Assembly: GCA_905250025.1 (NCBI GenBank)
Contig: CAJNOJ010000017.1
Span: 124,001-188,000 of the forward strand
Length of the DNA stretch: 64,000 nucleotides
From: Adineta ricciae
Taxonomy: Eukaryota > Rotifera > Eurotatoria > Adinetida > Adinetidae
Direction of reading: 5' to 3'
Shown here piece after piece: positions 33,900 to 43,629 of the stretch (its first letter is position 1; the number at the start of each line of letters is the position of its first letter). The notes below the pieces were generated by a model, which saw only the letters and a program-made list of their open reading frames with translations, was not told the DNA's origin and ran no database searches. The translations under genes were made by a program, and so were the position numbers.

Positions 33900-34738
33900 T
33901 CAAAAATCATCAGTTTTTGCCTGTGAAAAATTATANTTTCGATAGCCAGTCGAATAAATCAACGCTTTAATTTTATCCTGTAATTCATGAAAGTTCCATC
34001 CGACGATTTGTTTTTGGCAAACAATTTCTTTGATATTTCTCTCTGAGCGTGTATATTGCTCTATAGCATCTCGTAAAGATACCGTTTCTCCCGCTTTCAC
34101 AGTTTTATTTGAAGGAATCACTGCGACACGCCACCATTGTTGAGACACATACGATGAAAGGTCAAAAGCAAAATTGAAGTCAGTCACTTGACGAGTGCGA
34201 TGAACAGGACGTGTGTGATAGCTTCCGTCAGCTGAACGGTGCTGCTCGTAAGTAGTGTAGTGCTATATACATGTGTAGAAATAGAGATCGAGATCAAAAT
34301 AGATTTAGGTCATACCTCAATATGATAACCGTGAATATTAACACTAACAGCTGGTTTTTCATTCAAATAAGTCATGAAATACAGCCATAACTGATCAGGG
34401 TTTCTGTCAATCAAGGGGTCAAATGAGAGAACACCTTTTCCATCTCGTTCAACTTCCGCTTTAGATGCTTCAGTATACGGTGTGACTTCATTGTAGTGTA
34501 GAACAACGTTATTAGGTACAATGGATATATCGAAATAGTTTGGTGGTAATTCACTGATATCAGGAGCTGATGGAGCTGGATATTCACTTGGATTTGGTAC
34601 GCCTTTTCCATCATTTGGCACCCCCATGTTTACATTCGATGTGGACATTGCATCCGGAGAAGGTGCCCATGCTTGAGCATCTGCTGACGATAGCTTGTCG
34701 CCGACAAAACCTGATGGTGCAATGGTATTTTGAGCCAT
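33900..34738 (-). CDS. Unrecognised conserved-looking protein, C-terminus uncertain
   Basis: Two exons (34738 to about 34315, and about 34263 to 33900) joined HGYHIE|HYTTYEQH give about 260 residues. The N-terminal 55 residues are Ala/Pro/Ser-rich and probably disordered. The rest is a folded-looking domain with FDISIVPNNVVLHY, LWLYFMTYLNEKP, VSVNIHGYHIE, VTDFNFAFDLSSYVS, LRDAIEQYTRSERNIKEIVCQKQ and IKALIYSTGYR. I do not recognise a named family; I recall similar uncharacterised proteins in fungi and protists, which is not proof. After STGYR the frame runs through an N base (33936) and a short AT-rich tail to a stop. The tail contains the same TGTGAAAAATTATA string as the nearby transposon end, so the natural C-terminus may be lost or lie further left. 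Confidence 0.6.
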
Positions 34739-35823
34739 GTTATCTCGAGAGTATGTTGTTACTTAAAACTTCGAATCGTGTTTATATAAAAACGAATCAA
34801 CGAATGATAAGATAAGCGTCTACGCACGAAATGCTGACACAAACTTGACTCATGTTTATCGTTGATTTCATCGGAGTGGTGCAAGATGAATACGAATGTT
34901 TAAAAGTTAGATTTATTCGTTTCTTTTTAATAAAAATTCAATAGCAATGAGAAATAATGCGCACTCAATATTGAATTTCTCATTTCTAATAGTTATTCAA
35001 AAAAGATTTCAAGCAGTTTTCTGCGCGATACCCAACAGAGCGTCTTATCAAACATCTGATCAATTCAAAGGGAGAAGAATTCCCTTTGCTATCAGTCATA
35101 TATTCCTCAGAGATCTCTAGAATATGTGGCAGTCGGTCGAATACTTCCTATTGAAGATAGTACAAACAGTGTACATCCATCTTGATTAGGAAATGAGATG
35201 AATCGATCCATTGTCATATTCAATTCATCTTTTTTTTTATAATAAAATTAGAAAAAAAACGTAATTACTTATTTGAAGGAAATTGCTATTAAATTGCGAA
35301 CTTTTCTTCAACACAAAAGTCATTAGATTTTCATAGATAGTTCCAATTTCCTTATATTTTGTCGTCAATATTTTCAAGAACAAAAGGTTCAACGTATCTT
35401 TTCTTGGTAATTTCTAATTACTTTTCTTGTCGAGCTCGAATCTGATATTGAATTTGCTGATTAAAAGAAGTCATTGAAAACTCTATTCATTTTTTTCTCT
35501 TATTATTGTTGACATGAAATCAAAACACGTTTGATGTATGTATTTTCATATACACTGACAGCCACAAGACGAGAAAAATCCAACGAACAAAGAAAAAGAA
35601 GAGAAAACGAGTGTGTGAGAAAGAGAAGTCTTGGTAGGAAATAGATAGATAGGTTTGTTTATATAAAGAAATGTAAATGACAGAAGAAAGAAACAGATGC
35701 ATGCGCATTCTCGTCAGATATGGAAATATGAATAACAATGACTTCAAGCAAAGTTTCATTGTAGTTGGTAATTAATTGGACTAGTAAGAGGAGAAAAATT
35801 AACTATTCACATAGGACAGATCA
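34739..35823. other. Intergenic region without a supported gene
   Basis: AT-rich sequence upstream of the unrecognised gene and beyond the calcium-sensor stop. The 79-codon minus ORF at 35520-35759 is hydrophobic low-complexity translation with no partner exons. Confidence 0.45.
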
Positions 35824-38800
35824 TTATCGTTCAGGATCGCTTGTATCGGCTGTTAACATTTGATATAAGACTCGATCGGCCATACAACCTCGAATGAATT
35901 CTTCTTCGGTAATAACTCTATTTACATAGAGAGAAGCAAAACAAAGGAATTCATTTAATATTAAATATTCAAAACGAATGAATTTGTCTTACCCGTTTTT
36001 ATCTTCATCCTAGACAGAGAGGGAGAGAGAGAAAGAAAACAGAAAGATTTCTTTCAATCAATCATACTCTAACTTACCATAACAGCAAATATTTGTGCTG
36101 TTCGACTTTCCGGTGTATCGTTTGCATCGCGGCTTTCTACGGCCCCATTCGTTGCCTTTTGAGTCGAAGCAGCACCGAGTAAATCATAGATGGACTGAAT
36201 AGAACGACTTTTATTTTTCTGACATGACATAAATAATTCCTACTTCGATAATTTTCAGCATTTCCTGTCGATCGATACTTCCATTCGAGTCGATATCATA
36301 CATTTTGAAAGCCCATTTCAATTTCTTCTCGGGATTACCTTTAGCTAAACGACGCACGAGCAATTTCATTCTTTCAATACTTTCTAAAAAGAATTCATAC
36401 CTGTTATATTAATTGCCATGAGAAATTCTCTAAATATACAAAAGAAAGTGAAAGAAGAAAAAGTAATGAGACCATCGATGTCACCGAGCAATTCACGTCA
36501 TCAATATCCTAAGGCATTAGTCAACGAATAAGAAGAACAAATTCCGGAGATAGGATGAATAATTGATTAGAATGACAACATTTGCTCATGTCATTGACGA
36601 TTGGTAGATTTTACAACAAAAGAACTTCGATTAATGAATAACATGGAACGGAAATTGTCAACAATGTGTGTTTTAAGATGATCGACTTGTTAATTATGTC
36701 TTCGAAGAAGAAGAAGAAAACAAACAAAACTTACTTGAAGTCGATCTTGCCCGAATTGTCGGCGTCAAACGTACGAAAGATGTGTGTACAAAACGCTTCC
36801 GCCTGACCATTTGGAAAGAATTGTCGATAGACTTGAATGAACTTTTTCTTTGTTAATTCACCATTGGGACAATCAAGCTAAATGAATCGACAAAACAATC
36901 ACGTTCATTGAGTTCGAAATCCACAAGATTATTTGACTAATTTCTCGTCTTCATTAAAAACCAATGAGAGAGATATTCAATTCTAATTGGATTTGCTTCG
37001 TTTCTCTTCTTTTTTCCGGAGAGACAAACGACATGATGACGCGGAAACATTCATTTCTTAAGATGTATCAAACTGCTTGTTGACATATGATAATCATTCA
37101 ATCTCTTTATTGCCGACAATTAAATATGTTCATCTCAGCTTTCCATGCTCATTTCTCGCTCTAAATATAGTCCGCCCGATTTCTATACTAATCGGTTAAA
37201 TAATAGAATGATTAGAAATTCTCCATGGAATATATTAGAACGACTTGAATGCAGCATGGAATCAACTTGCTATTCTCTTCGATTAATAAAACGACTCTCA
37301 CATATGACGAATCATTAATTTCGATAACATATGACATCAGCTTCTATCGAGATTCCTGTGTCAAGAATACAATATTAATTTCTTCGTTGTAAAATCGATC
37401 TACGTTGAGAGAGAAATATAATGTAGAAAAAGAAATGTTCTGGCCGTTTTTCCTGTCGATTGACGGTTCTACATACTTGTCTTCCGTTGTAATTGCTCAA
37501 ATGACGATCATTAAACTCTTTTTTTATCGACTATTTATATATCTGCTTGAATGAAAAGGACTATTATGGAAATGATCGTGATGATTGATATCTTAAGATT
37601 GGTTTCTCATTTGAAATTTAATCAATTATCAAGAAATCTTTCCGGTTGAATGAATGAGTTCGTCTTCTTCTTCTTCTTTGTAAATAGATTCAACTATATT
37701 ATTTATTCGCTCTGCTCGTGTCTCCGGGGATTTCACTCGACTTCGTTGATCATTTGATAAGTCCGAATAACATCAGCAAATCGATCATTCTCTCTTCTTT
37801 TCTTTTGTATTTCAAACAAATCGCATCATTTGCTTCTTCTCTTTGTTGTTATTGTTTTTTTTCTCACTCGCAACGTAGACTTCGCTATTTATAGCGCTAG
37901 TACACACTAACTAAATAAAAATATAATTATATATTTAAATATCTTTCTCGTTCTTGATCTATTTCGCTAATGCTTCTTCTTCTCCTTTCCGCAAACATGT
38001 TTTCAGTTGTGTTCACGAATCAATTTCGAGACTATCGTCAAACGACGTGATCTGCGAGCGGCGTATCTTATAGCGGAAAGCCTAGGAGAAAAAAAATCAT
38101 CTATTCAAAACGTTTTGTTATATGAAATTGCGATTTGTCATGGGAAATCGTAGAACAGCAGAAGAAAAGAAGAAAAGTGTATATTCGTATTTGTATTCAC
38201 ATCTTCTCATTCGCACATTATTCATATATATCTATCTATCTTTCGAAAGTCAAGATCGCTTGTGTCAATGCTTGAGCAAGAAAATAGATAAATAATAAGG
38301 AGGACAAATATACGATGTGTGTACTTGTGCAATTGACTTCTTGACTTGATCCTATTTTCTTTGACAATACACTCACGCATCTGTCATCAGAAGACGTTCC
38401 TAGCAGCTATCCAACGAGAAATTAATTCGGGATATATTCATCTTAAGATCTAGTCAACTGACAAACTATGAGATAGAAAAGAAGAGCTTTTGTAGTTCGC
38501 CTCGCGTGTTCTATCTTCGGAGAAATGAGGCGCGATGATGGTAAGAAAGCATGAGTTAGGAGATGTAAGTCCTAAATGATTCGAACATTAGTCAGTCACT
38601 AGCATAGACTCTAACAGGAAAAGCAATTTCACAGTGCCGATGAACCATATGATTGTTTGATGTATATAAAAGCAAGAAAGAAACGATATTTTGCCTATAC
38701 TTCTAGTCCTTTCTTCTCGTTTTTCGTACATTGCCATATTGATTGGTACTTACAATGAAACCTTCGTACCATTCGATAATTTGATCTTTGGTAAATTCCG

Positions 38801-38864
38801 TATTCTCTTCAAGAAATTCTAAATCCGATTTGGATAATTTCTTCTTAGATGAAACACAACCCAT
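35824..38864 (-). CDS. Neuronal calcium sensor family EF-hand protein
   Basis: About five or six exons. The first (ATG at 38864) reads [21 protein letters not shown], a myristoylation signal with an adjacent Cys, then [14 protein letters not shown]. Next come [17 protein letters not shown] (a degenerate first EF-hand, Cys-Pro in the loop as in all NCS proteins), [10 protein letters not shown] plus [23 protein letters not shown] and DEDKNGVITEEEF. EF-hands 2-4 thus have complete calcium ligands. The C-terminus is [20 protein letters not shown]. It belongs to the frequenin/hippocalcin/neurocalcin group and should act as a calcium-myristoyl switch on membranes, regulating kinases, channels or guanylyl cyclase. 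The exact subfamily is unclear. The first intron is about 1.9 kb, far above the genome's usual size, and may carry regulatory sequence. Confidence 0.88.
36880..38753 (-). other. Long first intron of the calcium-sensor gene
   Basis: Nearly 1.9 kb between exon 1 (ending EGFI|GTAAGT) and exon 2 (CATTTAG|CTTGATTGT). It contains CTT-rich tracts near 37665 and AT runs near 37920, but no open frame of note. In a genome of 50-60 nt introns its size suggests a regulatory role, which is inference. Confidence 0.6.
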
Positions 38865-39058
38865 AATCTTCTTTGTTATTCTTCTTGTCAGAATGATAAG
38901 AAATGATAAGCATTGCTCAATTAATACAAATTGTTATGAAGATGTTCAATAGAAAAATCAAATACGAACAGTGTTTTGTTTTCCTAGAGACATTTCAAGT
39001 TGTTCCATTGTGAGAAAGCAGGACTAAGTTGTTGATTCTGACTTCTCTCCCTCCCTTC

Positions 39059-39090
<32 letters not shown>

Positions 39091-39591
39091 TTTCCTCACT
39101 TTCTCCTTTTTTTTGTATGTTGTCTCTATGTGTGTTGTGTTTGGATGATGATTTTTTCTCTCGTGCGCTGTTTTTCTTCTTGACGTTTTTTTTTTGAGAA
39201 ATAGCAAAAAAAAAGAAGAAAAGAGAAAATGCATGTCGATGAAACAATATAATGGAATTGAAGAGATAGAAAGAGGAAAAGCGAACTGCTCTTCTATCTT
39301 CATCATTACAACCATCACCAAATTTTCTAATTCAATTGACAAATACATATATTACTCGTCTATGTCATCAGTCTTCTGATTATCAATCGAAGCTGCATTA
39401 CGTTTTGTTCCTAATGGCTTAGATAAACATCAGATGAGGAAAGGACATTGTGAATGTCAACTTGTTCGCAAATACGTGTGCATTTTCAAATTTCAACTGA
39501 AACTTTAGTTTATTTCAAATGTTTCGTTCTAGCACAGAAAACAAACTCTTTCATTGAATGACATTATTCGACAAAAGAACTAATCATCTTT
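38865..39591. other. Intergenic region with microsatellite
   Basis: Upstream of the calcium sensor. It contains the CT repeat listed next and A-rich sequence; the Lys/Glu/Arg-rich ORFs across it are translations of the repeat. Confidence 0.5.
39064..39091. repeat. CT dinucleotide microsatellite
   Basis: About fourteen uninterrupted CT units at 39064-39091, flanked by pyrimidine-rich sequence. It lies about 200 nt upstream of the calcium-sensor start. Confidence 0.95.
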
Positions 39592-41495
39592 TTAATAAAT
39601 CGACCACGAAGAAAAATGATTGTCAAGATCGATTATATCCACAGATAATTCACTATAAGCTAAAATCAGTTTAGTATCAAATATCGTCACTGATTGAATA
39701 AAGTTTTCAGTCGGTGAATTGATTTTGGTTAAGTAATTTTCACGGATTAGACAATGTACACAATTAGATTGTCGATCTAAAACAAACCAGACTTGTTTGC
39801 CCGATTTGCTTTTATTTGTTGTTGAACCACGAAGTTGAATATTCGATAAAAACGTTGTGACAATTTTCGTTGGTTCAAGTGCATCACGGACGGACAGTTT
39901 TTTAATTAGATCATAATTATGAGATTCATCACAGAAGTATAAATGAAAACCATGGTTATCTTGAATTAAAAACGTTATTAAGCCTTTGCTTGTGACTGTG
40001 AAGCCGAGAAAGTATTGAATATCGGGATAGCGCCTTGTTAAATTTATACTGGCTTCATGATGAAAAGTTTCTATGGAACATTTTATCAATAACTGTTCAT
40101 AATCTTTCGTTGTATACAGATAGTAACAGAAATCGTCAAAAGCAATCGATTGTATCTGATTGTTAGATTTTATTGCTGTTTGGTAGGAAGGATTAGTAGT
40201 GAGTAGGAGTAAATCTTTGTAAAGAGTATCGTAAAGAAAGTATTGCCTATCGAAATTCTCTTTGATGATGTCGAAGAGGAAGATTTTTGTTGCTGTGATG
40301 ATGTAGAATAAGCTACCATCAACATGACCAAGTGAAAGAATAATATCTAAACAAGAGAAGAGATGATGGTTAGTCCTCGAAAAAAATTTCAGTTGAGTGG
40401 AAGATAATAGCGGAATGTGATTATCTGTCTTTGTGGATTGAAAGGACTGATCAGCGCAAGGCTTTGTCTCCATATTGTTATCCAATCCGAGAAGTTCATT
40501 CAGTTAATGGAACTAGCATCTGTCTTACCTTCATCCCAGGGAAATTCTTTGGTTTCATCTTTTTGTGTATCGTAAAAGTAGAGTAGTCTGGATGTATTCA
40601 TATTGTACAGAAGAATAAATCGTTTGTTGGCAGCAGTGAGCAATGCATCGTTGCACGGAACGGTTGGCTTGGAGATTTTCTTTCGTGGTGCTGTGGTGAG
40701 ATTTTGTTGTCGTTGGAAATGTTGCGAGACTTTAGCAAAGTTAAATTGAGATTTTCTGAGAAACAAAATAAGAACTAGTAAGAAATAATTCTTCAAAAAG
40801 TGGAAAGTATTACGATGTTATCGGAACGGTATCTCGTATGAGTTGAGTTAAATCAATTTCATTGCTTTCAATTCGCGTTTGGATAGATCCTTGCTTCTGT
40901 TGGAATGCTTCGATATCAGCTCGTTTGCTAAAGGTCGTTGATTGTACAGGTGCTTTCAGTGCTTCCGGAAAGATCAAACGAGATGGATCGGTATGATGCA
41001 TCATCGAATTGCTTTGCGACGATGAATTGGAATGTTTCGGAAACGAAATTCGTTTGATATTTGGTAACACTGATGGCCGATATTGAAATAAATCAGCTAT
41101 TTGACGTTCATTGAGCAAAACTTCGTTGAAAGAATAATCACGATTGAAACTGAGCAACCTCTGAAACATCTTGAACAAACCTATGAGAGCAAAAGCAACG
41201 TTCTTCTTCTCCACATTAATCGTCATCATTTACATGTTTTATTTTCTTCATAGGTTTTGAAAGCTTCTTGTTCGAAATAAGCGAGTTGATTGGCTAATTC
41301 AATTGCATTGAATCCTGTCATTGTACGAAGTTTTTCATCATCATTATCATACAGACGTATGTGCTCGCGAATCGAAGCAATCAGTTTCTCACATGCATGC
41401 TGTTCGTCGTCGAGGATTTGTTTGTAGGAATCAAATTTTGAGTAGATAAATTGAAGACATGCTTCAGAATTCGAACAGGCCTGTTTTTTGTCCAT
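39592..41495 (-). CDS. Coiled-coil and beta-propeller-like protein, unrecognised
   Basis: Four exons. Exon 1 (41495) reads MDKKQACSNSEACLQFIYSKF and a helical region with Glu/Gln/Lys heptads. A 53-nt intron joins NKTC to LFKMFQRLLSF. Exon 2 is Ser/Gln-rich linker, exon 3 starts KSQFNFAKVSQHF. Exon 4 (from the CTTGTTTAG acceptor near 40348) begins DIILSLGHVDGSLFYIITATKIFLFD. The C-terminal 350 residues repeat short beta-strand patterns (LLTAANKRFILLYNMNTSRLLYFYD, IQSIAFDDFCYYLYTTKD, KQVWFVLDRQSNCVHCL), as in a divergent WD or NHL propeller. Similar coiled-coil plus propeller proteins are common in rotifers, often after a B-box, but none is visible here. Function is unknown. It is last in the operon-like array after CHCHD7 and the SMAC-like gene, only 38 nt from the latter. 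Confidence 0.65.
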
Positions 41496-41533
41496 TCAAT
41501 TCATTATTATATCTAAAAGAAAGCAAAAAATAT
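41496..41533 (-). promoter_or_regulatory. 38-nt intergenic spacer with 3' splice site
   Basis: The minus strand reads ATATTTTTTGCTTTCTTTTAG| followed by 17 nt and the ATG. A long pyrimidine tract and AG fill the whole gap between the two genes, leaving no space for a promoter. A two-codon upstream ATG (ATG-AAT-TGA) overlaps the true start. Confidence 0.6.
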
Positions 41534-42157
41534 TCAGTTTGACAAATTTTTCAAAGCATTTTCATCAATTGGACTCTCGATCACTTTCACTTGTTCCTCA
41601 GTTAGTTCTCGTTCATTGCGAACGATTTCTTCTTCCTTCTGTTCAATGATACGCTTCGAGTGAACTAACTCATTCGAAATTAACTGTGTAACAGTTTCGT
41701 CCTGGGTTTGATAACAAGCATCAATTGATTCGTTGACCATTCGATCAATAGTTGTTAAAAGTAAACGTAGACGTAACAGCTCCTTTTTCATATCGTTTAA
41801 AGTTGAGCGCTGTTGAACAAAAACATCCCAGATTTCCTGTTGAACATGACCCGAACCTTCATGTTTCTTGTACTCGTGTAAAATGCCGATCATCGTCGTT
41901 ATGTGCAAGCAGTACCGTTGGGTTAGTTCTGAATAGTAATATAGGGTTTGTTTGAGCAGATTCGATGAGGATGTGAGAGCAATCATTGACGATTCGCGAA
42001 TACATTCGAAACCGGTGCAGTTCAGATGCTGGTAAGGTGTTCGAGGGAGATCAGGCGGTGGAATTTCGATAGGTGCAGATTTGGTTGAACGATTGAACAA
42101 GAATGAAGATGCAAGAGCGAAATAGGATGGATGAAGACGCAATCGAAAACGAAACAT
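41534..42157 (-). CDS. DIABLO: SMAC/DIABLO-like mitochondrial apoptosis protein
   Basis: A single-exon 207-residue protein starting MFRFRLRLHPSYFALASSFLF, a basic/hydrophobic mitochondrial presequence without acidic residues. Downstream the match to DIABLO runs over the helical bundle: a QQEIWDVFVQQRSTL block like human EDEVWQVIIGAR, MVNESIDACYQTQDETVTQLIS like the human AAEAAYQTGADQ block, then a Lys/Glu-rich C-terminal helix. SMAC is released from the intermembrane space and neutralises IAP proteins through an N-terminal Ala-Val-Pro-Ile. Here the likely cleavage region reads STKS-APIEIPPP, which would expose APIE. That is close to, but not, a standard IAP-binding tetrapeptide. The homology is by eye. 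It lies 172 nt after CHCHD7 and 38 nt before the next gene. Confidence 0.65.
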   Translation of the reverse strand: MFRFRLRLHPSYFALASSFLFNRSTKSAPIEIPPPDLPRTPYQHLNCTGFECIRESSMIALTSSSNLLKQTLYYYSELTQRYCLHITTMIGILHEYKKHEGSGHVQQEIWDVFVQQRSTLNDMKKELLRLRLLLTTIDRMVNESIDACYQTQDETVTQLISNELVHSKRIIEQKEEEIVRNERELTEEQVKVIESPIDENALKNLSN

Positions 42158-42176
42158 AACTTGTCTGAAAAGAAAA
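42158..42176 (-). promoter_or_regulatory. 3' splice site before the SMAC-like ATG
   Basis: The minus strand reads GATTTTCTTTTCAG|ACAAGTT-ATG: a strong acceptor seven bases before the start codon, in the 172-nt gap downstream of CHCHD7. Confidence 0.55.
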
Positions 42177-42329
42177 TCGAGATTTTTCTGATGATGTTTG
42201 CCGAGTGAAATTAGCATTGACTTTGTATAAATAATTTACTGTTTTGTTGTTTTTATTTAAAATCAAATAGTGAAAACTCAAGACGGATGAAAGGGTACTA
42301 TTTACAAAAAAAAGTCTCCTTGATATTGT

Positions 42330-43309
42330 TTATATTAAAGGTTTGATTTCATCCGGCACCGTTAGTTTGTTTGTTTCTATCCAAGTTTGTAACTGTTTCT
42401 TCCTAAAACAAATTCTTATTCGTTCATTAGAGGAGATCTCCTAGCTTACCAAATCGGCCGCTGAGATAGTGGCGGAAAACCGTCGTTTCTTAGAAGATGA
42501 TTTGTTGTTGCGAATGATCGAACGGCTGTCTGTAAAAATGACCAAGAAAATCTTTGAGTTTTAACAATCATTTCCAAGTTTTACCAGAAAAATAACATGG
42601 GCAAATTCTCTTCGAGGGAGCTAATAATTTGTTGCCTGAGGTATTAATGAATTCTTTCTCAACCTTCATGATAATGACGTTATTCTCAGCTCATTCGTTT
42701 TTCATAATCTATTTCCGATTTTCTTTTGAAGAATCTTACAAATGCAATTGTTTATATCGCAGAAAAACTGTTTGTTTTATATTCGAATACATAGTCAAAG
42801 ATCTAATCAAATTGGAGAAATTGAATTTGTCGATCGTGATATTATGTTATTTGATCAACGATTGAACAAACCTGGCTCAGCATACAAAATACTATTCAAC
42901 CCCTGGGACATCATTTACTTCGGAGAGCATCTACTCCCACATGATCACACTTACTTGGCATTCATCTCAAATCAATTAAGAACAATTGAGATTTAATCGT
43001 AAAGTACATTCTTACCCAAAAGCGTTTGCATGTTTTGTAATTCTCCATTTCAGCACGACACTGCTGTTGGTCATCGCTGTTCATCAAGATACAAGCATTG
43101 GCTATCTCCGATTCCTAAGTCGACTGTCGATGAGAGTAGGCAATACTGAGCTGTCTTACTTTTAGGCAAGGATTGAGTTCTCTTTGTCGATCATCAAACA
43201 ATTCTTTTCGTTTCTTCGTCGGTAGATCGTGATATCGAAAGACGCCTGGTTTGTAGGAGATATTCTCTTGAAAACTCTTCTCATCAGTATCAGTCACTGT
43301 GGATGTCAT
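42330..43309 (-). CDS. CHCHD7: CHCHD7 / Cox23-like twin-CX9C protein
   Basis: Four exons. Exon 1 (43309) is an N-terminal extension MTSTVTDTDEKSFQENISYKP... ending ELNPCLK. Exon 2 reads ESEIANACILMNSDDQQQCRAEMENYKTCKRFW. Together they place the four cysteines as C-x9-C and C-x9-C in a coiled-coil-helix pair, matching human CHCHD7 (NPCLSESDASTRC...). Exon 3 (from 42531) and exon 4 complete a C-terminus ending VPDEIKPLI. Twin-CX9C proteins are imported into the mitochondrial intermembrane space by Mia40, and the yeast relative Cox23 helps cytochrome c oxidase assembly. The N-terminal extension of about 45 residues is longer than in human. The second intron is about 480 nt and contains an open frame on the other strand. 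It is first in the operon-like array with the SMAC-like gene. Confidence 0.85.
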
Positions 43310-43629
43310 CTAGAAATGATTGGTGCGTTGTTGTTGTCTTCAATAAAGTCAGAGAATCAAAAGAGAAATCTTCATCACTTTTTATTGATAAACTTATCAG
43401 AAGAAAAAAAAAAGAACATAAACAATAACAGTAGTAAGCAACGAACAAACCAAATGGAACAGAGATTTAGAGTTATTTTCACGGAATTTTCTCTCCAGTA
43501 TCATACGATCGATATGATAGAATAGAAAATAGAAAACAGCAATTACTAAATAGCGATATAAGCACTTCAAATTTATGAATGTTTAATAGATAACTTCACA
43601 GTAGCGCTAAAACTAGCTTGAGCACCTGA
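43310..43629. other. Gap between UCKL1 and CHCHD7
   Basis: 320 nt between two minus-strand genes. It should contain the UCKL1 3' UTR and the CHCHD7 promoter or trans-splice site. A-rich on the plus strand; nothing coding. Confidence 0.45.

Noticed and set aside
40349-40485. In-frame extension MDNNMETKPCADQ before the last exon of the propeller-like gene
   Set aside because: It reads through a pyrimidine-rich acceptor (TCTTGTTTAG) and gives no propeller pattern; treated as intron.
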